Assembly: GCA_002794785.1 (NCBI GenBank)
Contig: NBBA01000016.1
Location: 496,001-560,000 of the forward strand
Direction of reading: 5' to 3'
Length of the DNA stretch: 64,000 bases
DNA from: Coniferiporia sulphurascens
Taxonomy: Eukaryota; Basidiomycota; Agaricomycetes; Hymenochaetales; Hymenochaetaceae
In this document: in pieces, positions 1-12,197 of the stretch
Layout of the letters: every line of letters starts with the position of its first letter
Numbering within the stretch: position 1 is the first letter of the stretch
Notes under the pieces: model-generated
Seen by the model: only the letters and a program-made list of their open reading frames with translations
Databases searched by the model: none
What the model was told of the DNA's origin: nothing
Made by a program: the position numbers and the translations under genes

Positions 1-153
1 ACGATATAGTGTCCTGAGGAACACTCGCTCCTCTTTTGTCAGGTCATACTGCTCGCGCCTGTCGGTGTTCCCAGAATCGGCCAGAGTTTCAGGAACAAGG
101 GGTGAATTGCGAGGCTCAATGATCATGCCAGGGTTTTCTCGCACTTCGCTCAT
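1..153 (-). CDS. Family A membrane protein, copy A0, first exon only (runs off window)
   Basis: The first 51 codons of a family A gene start at the ATG at 153-151 and run off the left edge. The reading matches the first exon of A1 and A7: a variable leader, then a stretch of the type LT(K/M)EE-VFL-TLYRVLP that is kept in nearly all copies. The start is supported by A7, which begins at the same alignment column. The membrane segments would lie beyond the window. The gene sits head to tail with A1, whose stop lies about 300 bases upstream of this start. Function unknown; whether the rest is intact cannot be judged. Confidence 0.6.
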   Translation of the reverse strand, partial: MSEVRENPGMIIEPRNSPLVPETLADSGNTDRREQYDLTKEERVFLRTLYR

Positions 154-459
154 GGTAACAGCAGGAACTTGGGGGAGAATGGGTTAAAGGCTAGGGCTGA
201 AGACAGGGGAAGAGATCCAGATGAGAAAGGGCACGAGGCCAGACAGAGCCCAAGCGGCCTGTGACCTGACTCGCATTGAATTCTCTCGCTTTGATCACCA
301 ACGTGGGCGCCTGTGAACCTGAATTTAATGCCTACACACGACCGTGACCCTGGCCGCCATATTGTGACCGTCACAAAGACCAGTACTCCATTTGTAGAAA
401 TCTATTTCAGACTCAGCTACAAACTCACATTTCCACACAAATAAAAGATTGCGCAGCAT
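154..459. other. Spacer between A1 3' end and A0 start
   Basis: No coding sequence recognised. It must hold the 3' flank of A1 and the promoter of A0 within about 300 bases. Confidence 0.4.
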
Positions 460-3425
460 CTATTCTAATTCGCTTGTGCTGATCATTGAAAACTGTCTGG
501 GTACTCTGGGGAAAAACACCCTCGAGACCACTCTCAACTTCTGGAGCAGTATCAGACATGCCGATGTTATGTGCTTCAACACCTTTTTCAAGGCAGAATC
601 GAAGAGGATCCCGGATCCTTTCCCTGCAATGCGTCTGGCCTTCCAGGCGTACAAATTCCGGATTGCCAAGCTCGGACTCGATCCAGGAATAGGGTCTGCC
701 GTAGACGACGTGGTAGCGACAGGCTCTCTTATCGACTCCGGGTCCGCATGAGTGTCAGAGGCGCATTTGAGTTCCTCTCCTCTGACGGTAGAATCTGCAC
801 CCTCGTCGGGATAGGTAATATCACGAATTAGAGCTCGTGATCCTTCGGATAGCGTAATGCCCTGGTCCTTTGTGACGATAGGTTTCTGCATACCCTGCTC
901 CACGACACTATTCTGAGACTCGATATCACACTCCAATTTCCTCAGTGTGTCCGCCTCCTCGTCCGTCTCATGTGCCCGCTCCATGTCTCTAGACTCATCG
1001 GTAGCACAATCACTGCGCAGACGAAACACCGGCCAATCCGACAAGCGGGGAATGCGCCATGCAATGACGAGGCACAAAGACTGGCCCGCAAACATCCACG
1101 CCTTCTTTAAATTCCTCCCAGCCCGGATCGAGCTCGAACCTGAGTCGGGACTAGCATCTTCTGTAGAAGACGTGGCTGCGGTATTCCCTGTCTGTGGCTC
1201 CGGTACCATTCGTGTCTCCCCGATCCGGTATAGAATGCAGATGTTGTTCACCTCGGACCATGGGGCACCGCTGCCATGTATAATAGAAGCCACAAGAGCC
1301 CTGTACTGCCGCGGTACCCTGCGCAAATGCCAGCGCTTAAGGCAAACCTTTTTACAACAGTTGAAGGGCATTGTAAGGGCTTTCAAAAGGAAGCGTCTAA
1401 GCCGACTCGGGCTGTATAGACACAGGGGCAAAAAGAGCGCGGCGGCATGTGTGGCGGTAAAAGCCACCGTTAGGGTTGAGGTGATGACATGCTAGAGCGC
1501 ATTGCACACGGGGTTGTATGCGATTAGACCGTTTCCGAGTCAGAGCGGAACATAATGGAATATATGGAGGACAAAGAAGCGGGGAAAAATTTAGTCGATA
1601 CATAGGACGCCAGCTTTCACTGGACGGAGCAGAATAGACACGTACCTGCGAAGATGAAAATGCAAAAAAACATAACCCGATGGAGAATGCTGCAGATGCG
1701 ATGGCAAGCGAGATCGTCGGTCCGTCCTTAAGCCACACCTCATCCAGTCAGGCAATAATTGGATCCGTTGTATCCTGTGTACGTGGGAAAATGCAAGAAA
1801 TCAGCTCTCTTTTTCCATGGATACAGGACAACGAAAATTTTGAAGGGTGAGGAACAGGATAAGAAATAGGAACCACTTCTGGTACCACATGAGTCCGACC
1901 AGACTGCCGATGCCGGACGCAGTGCTGAACACGAGCGCCACGAACCATAATGTATTGACTGCGACTCCGGATGATGCGTGCGGGTTCGTATTATACGCGT
2001 AGGAGAGTTGTAGCGTTGTCGCGGTGACCGCGGAGAAAAACGTTGCAGCGGTCAACATATTATTGTACTTTATACTTTGAGCCGTCTCTTTCGCTCTCAG
2101 AGTTTCGGGAATAGCTTGGAATGGAGGAATTGGTAAGTCATGAGGTATAAATTGATTTCAGACAGACGGTTAGACTCTTTTTCTCACTTGACTCCGTAAG
2201 TTCAGACAAGCCTCGGGTGACATCGTCTATGTGTTTGCTGAAAAGGAAATGCATTTCGAGTATGTCCTTTTTTTCCATACCTGAAGAGCCTGCAGGGCAA
2301 GAAAACTTTAGATACAGGAGAATCGGTCGGACGTATGTCCAACTCACAAGGAAAATATACCAAATTGTACTTTTTGAGGGATTTTCAATACGATCGGATT
2401 ACAACACAAATTTTTTTCAAGTTTTTCACTCACGGTACAAAATATTTCAAGCTTGCGGAGCGGCGTGACATGATTTTCTTCAAAAACCTCGTCGTCCACA
2501 AATCCTTTGATTGCCTCGATTAGCTTGGTGCTTGCGTCTGCATATATCCTAAGCAGTGCAGTTGAGCTCTGTAAGACCGTCCATATTCCATGAGTCCCAG
2601 AGGAAACGTGTTTGATTATGGCCATTAAAAAAAACTCCAGACTTACCAACAAACAAGATGTGACGTCCGGCTCATCTTCAAGCGCTCTAAGCGCGTCCAT
2701 CAACTGCGAACCGCCTTTAACAGAGCGGATCCTGGCCTCGAACTTCCTAAACTTCCATATCTGCGGTGGCGAGCTTTGGAATGATCACATAATACACCTT
2801 CTGTGACGTACTATTTCTCTCAAACCCCGGTTGGCCCTGGGGATGCACGTGAGTCTTTGCGTTACCGAGAAGTACTTCCTTAGGATACTCACTCCCCAAG
2901 TTTCCTTTTGCCTGCAAAAACGCGTATGCATATTTTGGGCATCACTCTCTCCGGGTGCACACGGTCGCAACGACTACAAAATAAATTACTCACGAGACGC
3001 AGAATCCTGTGATTTTTCATCGCGGACTTTGCAGAGATCAGGTCCTTCTTTGATTGCTGCAAAAGAAGTTTTAGTTCGATAACACCTGATGTACGAGTTA
3101 TGGCGAATCCTCCTCACCTGGACTTGGTGTCGACTTTTGGGCTAGCAATGGTGGGGCTAGGTATGGTCACAGATACTCAGTAATTGAATTGGACCCAGCG
3201 GGAGGGTTGCTAGGGTCGGCTCAACTTACGATCATCGGTGGCCTTCTCGAGCCCGCTGACCAGCTTAGGAAGTACACGAAACAGAGTCTCGAGGAAGACT
3301 TGTTCCTCCTTTGTCAGGGCGTACTGCTCGCACCTGTTGATGTTCCTCGTGTCGGGCAGAGTTTCAGGAACAAGGGGTGAACTACGCGGTTCATATACGC
3401 CTCGGAATTCTCGTGCTTTGCTTAT
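460..3425 (-). pseudogene. Family A membrane protein, copy A1, long-tail subtype, probably inactive
   Basis: All modules of family A can be followed on the minus strand: first exon near 3425-3230, a middle exon near 2525-2350, TM1/TM2 exon about 2060-1880 (FFSAVTATTLQLSY, then NTLWFVALVFSTAS), TM3 exon about 1740-1640 (GPTISLAIASAAFSIGLCFF), TM4 and the final TM5-plus-tail exon to the stop at 460. The tail is the long subtype, with an extra hydrophobic stretch near 1090-1020 that is shared with A8. Two lesions are visible. The codon at the expected start (3425-3423) is ATA instead of ATG. The donor of the last intron, GTATGG or similar in other copies, reads AAACGG near 1548. The TAG at 1494-1492 is not a stop but the acceptor of that last intron. 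B1 lies divergently about 950 bases away. Confidence 0.7.
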
Positions 3426-4379
3426 GGTTACAGCGGGAGCCCGGGATAGACCAAATTAAAGGGCGGGTGAGAGTGCGTAGAGAAGGGAAGGACAAGGGGA
3501 AGAGATGTAGAGAAGAGAGAGCACAAGGGACACGTGTAGACGCTCTCGTAACCAACCCCAAACCAGCATGGACGTCGGCGCCTATCAAGCACCCGCTTTC
3601 CGTTTATATAGAACCGTGGGAGAAGGGCACGCGTCTGACCAATCAGCATGTGCGTAAGTATTTATATAACTGCAAGAGCCCACCATACAGCTTTCGGAAC
3701 ACGAGAATTGATGAATGCAACAGCGTGTATACTGTGCCTCGGTACCAAAACAGTGAAGAAGAGAAGGACTTTTCTCTATCTCACGATTCTAGTCTCGTTC
3801 GGTTACTTTCTTCATGCCATAAAGCAAGTCGCCGAACGGGACTAGAACCTTGAACCGCGTGGGGGTCTGGTCCGGATCCTCGGCGGATCAGGGCCCGAGA
3901 ACGGGAAATTAGCCGACGAAGATCAATGTCGATCTTGGATAGGCATTACCTCTTGCCCCATATGGGATAACTGATCGCCGTCCCACCATGTGCGTCCTTT
4001 TGTAATTGTAAATTTGGCTAGCCATTAATGATTTGATACGGTCGTGTTCCACATTTTGAATAAAGTGTAGCATTGCATATTAAAAATATAGAAGACAGCC
4101 ATGAGAAAAGTCACGAATAGCAAATATCTTTGCAGTTTCAAAAAGATGTAGAAAACAGCTATATCCAGATTTGCTCCCGTGTAAGCCCTTGATCTTCTGC
4201 TTAACACGGCGATCAGTACTTATGTGAGGAACGAACTATCCCGCTTCACCTTCTCCTTATCGCCATTCAGCCATTACTTAATTCACCAGTACTTATCCTA
4301 AAGCCCCTCCTCACATCTGCCTCCACTTCCCACTCCACTTCCTCCTCAGTCCATCCTATTCACATACTGCCTCTTACCG
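3426..4379. promoter_or_regulatory. Shared upstream region between A1 and B1
   Basis: A1 (minus) and B1 (plus) start head to head on either side. The part around 3890-4010 resembles 11880-12010 (between A2 and B2) and 31980-32080 (upstream of B3), with recurring text such as GATCGGGAAGATAGCCGACG in its best-kept copy upstream of B3. This is the expected place for a two-way promoter, but I see no defined binding sites. Confidence 0.4.
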
Positions 4380-5584
4380 ATGCTCTCCCTCTCCCAGCCC
4401 CCATCTACATTTTTCCCGGTGCACCGCCACTCATCCTACAACCCAGGCGAGCTCGCCTCCCTATCGCCACGTGCGCTACCTCCCCTGTCTGTCCGCTGCA
4501 CTAGCGCAGGTACACGTCTAGGCCGCCAGACCTCGCAGACCTTTCGTCCCTCACCCCTTTCTGGGCCTGTTCTTTCGTGCGATTCCATTCTCGAGCTCAC
4601 ATCCTCGGCGCCAGCGGTAGGAAAACCCCGTAAGAGCGCGAGCGCAGATGCTCTGAGTGGCATAGCCTCCCGGAGAATATCTATTAAATACCTCCCTGTT
4701 ATCACCATCGACGAAGAAACAAATGCGGCGTATCCGACCTTTCCACGTGAGTTCTACCTTCTTTCCTATGTTTTTTTTTCGACGATCATCACCTGACGAT
4801 TGCGGCGTTTTTTGGAATCACTCGAGACCCCAAAGCCGGAGCCGAAGCCAGATCCCGCCCCGCTGCACGGCGTCCTGCCTCCTCTTCCTCCATGGCGAGC
4901 GTGAGCACTGGAACAAGCGCCGACACGGAGCTGTCCACGATCTTGTCACCTCTACTGTCTCCCGCGCGAGAGCCCGTCTCCTCCCTCCTCCCCCGCGCAT
5001 CCGTTGCAAGCATAAATGCGGTTGCAAAACCCACAATCGTGGGCACCAGTACAAAGCTACAGCCACCAGAAGTAAAACACGACTGGCTCGCCGCGGACCC
5101 CACCCCCCTGTTCTCGCGCTCGCTGCTGAGCATGCAGAATGTCGTCATGCCCGTGCGCGCCTCCGCATCGTCGACAGGTCTGGGTTCTGGTCTTGGTTCT
5201 GGTTCTGGAGCGCGACCGGTAAGGCCGTCTAAGTCTGAGTTGTCTGGAGAGAGAGCGAAGGAGACACTGTCAATAGATGAGAAGGAGAAGGACGAAGAGA
5301 TGATGGTGGAGATAGTGGACAGCGAGACAGAAAAGAAGGTGGAAGGGGATGGTCGCTTGGCGCAAAGCAGGACGTCTAGCAAGGCGCCGGTCCTGGGCTC
5401 TAGTCAACACATCTATGCAGACCTGAGTCTGCGATGCCCGTTGGCGCGAATAAACGCTTCCAGGATGATCGGAGCAGAGGAGAAAGTGGTGGACAAGGAA
5501 GGCGGGAATGAAGAAAAAGAAAAACGAACATGTGGGATGTCACTCACCTGGATTCTCGGTCTTGTGCAGGCGTGGGTGCGTTGA
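4380..5584 (+). CDS. Family B Ser/Thr-rich protein, copy B1, short form
   Basis: Two exons: 4380-4746 and 4836-5584, joined in phase, give about 371 residues. The donor (GTGAGT) and acceptor (AAAG) match those of B2, B3 and B4. Exon 1 holds the family block with TSAG--LGR-TSQTFRPSPL near its middle and KSASADALSGI near its end. Exon 2 holds PPEVKHDWLAADPTPLFSRS, then NVVMPVRASA, an acidic Lys/Glu-rich stretch and the MSLTW block near the end. The stop at 5582-5584 comes about 270 residues earlier than in B3, and B2 stops at the same place, so this may be an inherited short form or a shared truncation. The homologous 3' part continues as decayed sequence. No known domain recognised; the protein is probably disordered. 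Confidence 0.6.
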
Positions 5585-6620
5585 CTACGCATGGCATCTC
5601 GTGCATTTGCATGTCTTTGTCTCGTTCCTGTCGGCCCCGAGTCTTTTGGAGGAGGCGGGGGAAGGTGACGCGGTGCCAGCGAAGATAAAAGCGGGAGGGC
5701 GGAAGCAGAAGAGCTTTCGTCTCCATCCTCGTTATCGTAATCCATCTTTAACTTCAATCTCTTCGTCCATGCTTGTGCCTGTATTGACGTCCTCTTCTAT
5801 ACGACGTCAACATCGTCCAATATGACACTACCGCGTCGCCGCTCCCAGATCCGCGAGTCGCGCAATGAAGCGTCCACTGATAATAAAAATGACGACGGGG
5901 GAGGGAAGCCTGCGCTGCGCGTGGAAAAGACTGCGGCACCTGTTGTCTCTCCAGTTCCAAGTAGAGTCCCGCGTCAGGCCCCGGGATCCAGCATACAGGT
6001 GTATGCAGGTACGGTTTCGATGCGTCGCCGCGCGAGCAGGCAACTTCGATAGCGTAGGGATTACCCTTTGATACATGTCGGAGTCGGACGCACATTCGAA
6101 AGGCCAAGACTAAGTGCCCAAGCTGACTCAGCGACATCCTCCACGTGTTTGGACTCATCATCGAGTTCGGTTTTGTGCTCGACGTAAAAAACCACTTTTC
6201 CCTGACCCCGATCCCTCCCATGGCTGTCCCTTTAACCCCTATCCACGAGTCATCCTGCAATGTAGACTCGAATCTATCGGATTAATTGTACTGCGTTACT
6301 ATGCCTATTGAATGCTCACGTTTGCTCAAGATCTCACTGGCCATATTCAGGTGTTTGAAGCTGCTCCGATTCGTGCTCGAAATCGCGTACGGACGCGAGA
6401 CCGAGGTCGAGGTCTGTGTAGAGCCTGAGGAGGCGGCCACGAAGCACAAATCTATCTAAAATTCGGTTTAAGGTCAACGTTGTTGTCGACGTGCAGAGGC
6501 CGCTTTCACTACACTGGTTAGTCCTGGCAACGCTCAGCTTCGTTTTCGTAGTCGAAGGTGTTGGAAGTAAGGAGAGCGGCCATTTTCGTCCGAGTTTGGC
6601 GTCTGTGATTGGAACATGCT
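5585..6620 (+). pseudogene. Decayed 3' half of B1 plus B 3'-end block
   Basis: Sequence after the B1 stop still aligns in pieces with the coding 3' half of B3: the Ser-rich stretch near 5720-5800 and the GSLRR-WK-LRRLSS-like stretch near 5905-5960. It is frame-broken. The segment 6420-6620 is the B 3'-end block that recurs at 13690, 20700, 26985, 35740 (minus) and 41430 (minus) and ends near TTTTCGTC. Confidence 0.5.
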
Positions 6621-6879
6621 GATTATGTAATTAAGTTTCTACTTTCTCTACTTTGGGCTTACGTTCTAATTCTCCTGCTGCGGCCGCCCAAACTCATTTT
6701 TAGCTCTTTTAATTTCCCTTATATACAATAAACATATTTTCACGTCCCCTGCATAAGTTTCAAAGCGCTTTTTATTTGCACAAACGCCTGGGGCAGAGGT
6801 GCCCCTCCGAGTTTTGCAAAGTTTCTGTCACAGAACATTACAACAGTATTAAGGTTCCGATCAGAAAAGTCTCGGCACA

Positions 6880-8095
6880 GGTGCCGCTTAACTCTTCGGT
6901 AAGACGGGTTTTGCGCCGACGAAGCGGCAGCCCATCCGGTCGGCGGATAATTGTAGCGCATACAATGGTCGCTGGTCCCTACTGTGCGGGGCGAGACAGA
7001 CGCTTACTTGCGAAGATGAGAATGCAAAGAGACACAATCCAGTCGAGAATGCTGCAGATGCGGCAAGCGAGATCGTAGGTCCATACTCGACCCACAACTT
7101 CACCCAGTCCGGCAATAATTGGTTCCGTCGTATCCTGTGCACATAGGCAAATGCATAACGTCAGCTCTCTTTTCCCGTAGAACGAAGCTTTGAAAAGTAC
7201 GGAACGGGATACGGGGAGAAACTCACTTCTGGTACCCCGTGAGTCCAACCAGACTGTTCAGGCTGGACGCCGTGCTAAACACGAGCGCTACGAACCACAG
7301 CGTATTGACTGCAGCTTCGGATGAGGAGGATGGGTTCGTGCCATATGCGTAAGAGAGTTGCAGCGTCGTTGCGGTGACTGCGGGGAAGAATGTTGCGGCA
7401 GTCAGGATGTTATTCTAATCTATGCTCTGAGCCTTCTCTCGCGCTTCCAGAAATTACAGGAAATGCTTGGAGCGGGGAAAGTGATAATCATTAGGTAATC
7501 TCAGACGGATCACTGGACTCCTGCACTCACATGACTCAAAAGCTCTCAACGGGCCCTCGTTGGCGTCGTTTATGAGTTTGTTGAGGAACACAAGTATTTC
7601 AGTTCTGTATTAATTTGACACGGCTGAAGTGTCTACAAAGACAAGAGAATTTCGAATATGAATACAGAGGAATCGGTCGACGTGTATGTCCGAGTCCAAC
7701 TCACTGTCAAGACTTTGAACCTTATACTGTTCTTTAGACAGCCAATACGCATCGATGAATAGCTAGATCGGAATCGAAATTCTGCACTTACCCAGCAAAG
7801 ATTTTCGAATGTGTAGAGCGGTGCGAGGTGCTTTTCTTGAAAAAAATCCTCCCCTAGCTTTTTTAATGCTTAGGATAGAATGTTATTTGCACTTCCAAGT
7901 AAGCTCAACGTCGTGCGTAAATTGTCGGGTCTGTCTGCCAGACTTCCATGAGTACGAGAAGAGGTATGTGTGGCCATGGGCGCGTATGTCGCCAAAGTCG
8001 AGTTTTACACGATCGGCGCCCACGCAGATCAAACAGCAGTGCCACATGTTGATCCGGTCGATCGCCGATAGCTAATGGAAAGTCTTCCCCGCGCT
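6880..8095 (-). pseudogene. Family A fragment between B1 and A2
   Basis: A piece of a family A gene on the minus strand. The TM1/TM2 exon is at about 7415-7235, with A-TFFPAVTATTLQLSYAYG and NTLWFVALVFSTASSLN, and a W-to-G change near its end (GYQK instead of WYQK). The TM3 exon is at about 7140-7015 (GPTISLAASAAFSTGLCLFA). TM5 and the tail are missing. The first exons are also missing: near 7960 the middle exons abut a block (7975-8090) that in A3, A5 and A6 lies about 300 bases upstream of the start codon. Too broken to be a gene. Confidence 0.65.
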
Positions 8096-8114
8096 CGAAA
8101 AGACGTTGGCCCGA

Positions 8115-8344
8115 GAGATTAAGAACAAATTAAGAAGTCATATTTTCGTCTGGTCGGCTGTGTTTACTGTTTCAATTCAATTGGGTTGAAATTCTATGGA
8201 CGGATGCAATAACCCCTTGTGACTCGAACATAAATCTCATCTACTTTACGTTGAAAATCTAGGAGACGGTTTAGAGTCCAAACGGGTTTCGTGTCCCCCT
8301 TCAAGTTCCTCCATCACCAGCCGTCCTAATTCACTCAACACCGA
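8115..8344. repeat. B 3'-end block remnant and A2 3' flank
   Basis: 8115-8165 resembles the end of the B 3' block (TTTTCGTCTGGTCGGCTGTG). 8250-8344 is A2 3' flank, with a GGAGACGGTTTAGAGTCCAAAC stretch (given in part here: GGTTTAGAGTCCAAAC) that also occurs 3' of A3 near 15488 and of A4 near 21080. Confidence 0.45.
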
Positions 8345-11102
8345 TCATTCGAGATTGTCGGGGATGCCAACGTCTGTAGATGGATGGTCCTTCTCGACGC
8401 CTCCCTTGTGTCCGCGCTCAACTTCAAAAGCAGCACTAGACGTGTCGATGTTATGTGCTTCAACGCCTTCCTGCACAGAAGAATCGAAGTGGTGTTCCGG
8501 ATCTTTTTCCTGTATTGTGTTTAGCCTTTCAGAAACGCCTGTCTCTTCCTTCATGATGGGCCCTATGTCTAAATTTCGAATTGCCGAGTCCGAACTCGGG
8601 CCAGGGATAGGATTTAACTTAGACAATTTGAAGGCGATAGGCTCCAGCACCGACTCCCGCGACGGACGATTACCGAGCCTGCGCTCGATCCCAATGTCCG
8701 GTTCCTCTGCAGCAAGAGTTACGCCATCATTTGAATCAATAACACTACTCATCGAAGTGCTAGGCCCTTCCGACAGCGCAACGCTAGAATCTTTTTCTGC
8801 AATCCTCGTCTGTACTTCCGGAATTCCGTCGTCTGCTTGTGACTCGATGTCTACTCCGGACTCCGTCCATAAAGAACCATTATCTTTGAAGATGCGCATC
8901 ATCAGGCTGGTCCGCAGAGTCCAATACCTAAGACGGATGTATCGATTGCATCTGAGCAGCACGGGATAAAACATCATGGGGGTTTGCAGAAGGAAGCGAC
9001 TAAACCCAGTTGTTCTGTACAGGCATAGGGGTACGAAAAGCGCGATGGCGTGTGTGGCGGTGAAGGTCGCCGTCAGGATTGAGATGACGGCGTGCTGGAG
9101 TGTGTCGCGCACGGGGCCGTATGCGATTTAGGACATATGTACCCGAGTCAGAGCGACCGCGGACCACAAAGCAATCCATAGAGGACAAGTAAGCGAGGCA
9201 AAAATTAGCGGATGCATACCGGGCGGAGATTGACACGCACTTGTGAAGACGAGAATGAAAAAAGACACAGCCCCGCGGAAAATGCTGCAGATGCTACGGC
9301 AAGCGAAATCATTGGTCCGCGCACGAGCCACAGCCACGCCCAGCCTGCCAACTGTCGGATCCGTGGCAGCCTGTGTGCATAAATAAGTGTTGAACATCAG
9401 GTCTCTTTTTCCAGAAAACTTAATGAATGGGTTAAGAAAATGGGGTCTAAGGAGCTCACTTTGGCGATTGGCACCACATGAGCCCGGTCAGACTGTTTAG
9501 GCTGGATGCAGTGCTGAACACGAGCGCGACGAACCATAGCGCGTTTACTGCGACTGAATGTGGTGCCTGCGGATTCGTGACGTTCGAGTACGAGAGTTGC
9601 AGTGTCGTTGCTGTGACCGCGGAGAAGAAGGTTGCAGCGGTAAACATATTAACGTACTTATCACTCTCCCTTTGCTGATTTTTCAGAACCTCAGGGACGC
9701 CTTGGATCGGAGGAAGTGGTAAGCGGCGGGATATTAGGTAGTTTCAGACGGACGATTGGACTCCTGCTCTCACTTGAGTCAACGAGCTCCGACAGACCGC
9801 GGGTGACGCGGTCAATACTTTTGCTGAAAGGTGGAAGTATTTGAACCATGTACAGATAAAATTCGTGATGGTCTATCGCTGTCCTTTCTTCATTCGAAGT
9901 GCCGGCAGGACAGTTTTTTCAATACAAATAAAAGAATCGGTCAAATGGATGTTTGACCCACCAACTTCATATTGAAAATGTTTACTCTCCTGAGGCAATG
10001 AATACGTGTTTGGAATGATTGGAATAGAAGACAGATTTTTGCACTCACTTGAGAGCAGAATGCATCAAGCTTGATAAGTGGTAAGATGTGCTCTCTTTCG
10101 ACAAAATCATTCCCAAGCTCGAAGATTGCATTGTACAGCATTGTACTCGCACTTCCACATTCTCTCAACAACTGGAGCATATCAGGGCATAGCTCCTGTT
10201 TTTCGCCTTTGATAGGTTCCGGGTGTAGTCTTTGTGATCACGAACACCAAAACAAACATCAAACTCACCATTTGAGGATGCTCCGTAGAAATTACGAAGC
10301 TCATATTCCCAGGCGGCATTGCTTTCTGCCGCAGATTTCAGCCCGATAAGCGCGTCTTTTACCTGTGCGCCACCTCCGACAAAACGGTAGCTGCTCAAGA
10401 ACTTCTGTACCTACAGTGTCGAGCAGAAAGGCAGGAGTTAAGGATTCATCACGTTGTACCCCTTTGGTGACGTACTATTCCTTTTAAGGCATTGTTGGCC
10501 CTGAAAATGCACATGAGCTCTACGTTTCGGAGAATTGCGACTTGGAGAACTTACTTCCTGAATTCATCCATGATGTGCTGATTTCGTGGGTATGCGTGTA
10601 AGGGAGTATAAGTGCTATACTCTTCGGACACAGTGAGTCACCGTGGAGACAATCGCAAACAAATGACCTACTAAACTCAGGATCCTTCACTTCTTTGAGG
10701 GGAACATTGCCATGATTAGGTCCTTCGTGGCTTTCTGCAAAAGACTGTTAATTCAACAACCATGATCTATGTATCGTATATGTACACATCACATCCCTCT
10801 TACCTGGGTCTGGCACCGACATCTGGGATAGTGTCGGTGAGGCTAGGTATGGCCACAAATAATCAATAGACATAGACACAGAAAGAGACTGCTAGGGTTG
10901 GATCAACTTACAGGGACTCTTTAGCCCACTAGCCAGCACAGGCAACACACGACACAATGCCAAAAGGAGCTCATAGTCCTTATGTGTCAAACTTGGCTGC
11001 TCGTTCCCACCAACCGTTCCTTTGCTGGCCTGTGTTTCAAAGACAAGATGGGAGCTAGTAGGGTTCTCTGGTCCGTCTTGCAATTCTTGCACCCTGCTCA
11101 TG
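8345..11102 (-). CDS. Family A membrane protein, copy A2, short-tail subtype
   Basis: The ATG at 11102-11100 opens a first exon of 63 codons ending at a GTAAGT donor near 10912. The TM1/TM2 exon lies at about 9647-9456 (FFSAVTATTLQLSY; NALWFVALVFSTASSLN), TM3 at about 9370-9245 (GPMISLAVASAAFSAGLCLF), TM4 near 9225-9150, and the TM5-plus-tail exon from about 9102 to the stop at 8345. All membrane exons are open and in phase. One doubt: with the A6 splicing pattern the junction of the first and next exon reads T|AA, a stop, because the last base before the donor is T where other copies have C. So A2 is either just broken there or spliced differently. It pairs divergently with B2. Role unknown; membrane protein by inference. 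Confidence 0.6.
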
Positions 11103-12197
11103 GCGAGAATAGCAGCTTGAGGTAGCATCTCTTAAAGTTTAGTAGGTAGGCGTGTGTGGGGAAGGAAGGACAGAAGGAGAGGCATAGAGGAGAAAGGCAG
11201 TACAGGGACTTATACTGTGTACGAAAGCGCGCGCTGTCAGTGATACATATGAAACCTCTGTCACTCGGGGAAGCGCTTGTTTCTATTAATATTGATTCCA
11301 GTGCGACTTCCTCGCAACGCATCATGATTGACAGGTCTTCCATACCTAATATACATGCACAGACAGCTGCACCAGACACTGACGTTAACATGACACTGTA
11401 TACATGTACAGCCGGAGGTAACAGAGCCGCCAGTGACATGATACGTGCAGATGCTGCTAGTGACAGTTGGCGACTGAGTTCACTCACATCCACCTCTGGC
11501 AAACTGTGAGGGAGACCTGCGGAGAGTTACAACACGTTTCTTGGTTCCTAGAACAGATGAACAGATCCCTCCAGCGTAAGAAAATCATTTTTCACCATGA
11601 CAATGCCGTAGTGCGGGGCGCCCGTGCCCCAATGGTAACTTACGTCCTCGAAGCCATGACCCTTTGTGAAAGCAATGGCGTCAACAGCTTCACCCTGATC
11701 GGGCCTTGGAGGGATTCTTGAGCTCATCCGGGAGATGACCGCTCAGCCGTGTGCACGCTCCGGCATAAAAGTTTGAAAGGCACCAAAAAGAAGAATTGTC
11801 AGTTATGAAGTATTTTTAGCACTAGTACTTACTACCATTTGTTTTGCGACCCTCCAGAGGGCCGCGGATCTCATGAATGGTGAGGAAAAACAAGGGCAAC
11901 GACAAGACACATCGTTGTCCGCTTTGGTTGGACAGCGACCAATATTAATGCCGATCTCGGGATATACGCACGCTACCTCTACCCCATCTGGGATAGCTGA
12001 CTGTCGTCCCATCGTAGTGTTGAATATTGCATCATCACCTCCAAGTTTCGACTTGACAGCCTACAGCACCATACGGGGAAATGGTCATAAGAGAATCACA
12101 AATAGCGAATATACCTGTATTTACAGTATCAATAAGGATATAGAAAGTAGCTATATTCGGACTTGATCTTCTGCTCAACACGACGATCAGTACCTGT
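11103..12197. promoter_or_regulatory. Shared upstream region between A2 and B2
   Basis: No coding sequence recognised over about 1.1 kb. 11880-12010 is related to the A1/B1 and B3 upstream regions. It should carry promoters in both directions. Confidence 0.35.

Noticed and set aside
1492..1494. In-frame TAG ahead of TM5 in A1
   Set aside because: Comparison with the other copies shows it is the intron acceptor (CTCTAG for CTCCAG), with the exon starting right after it.
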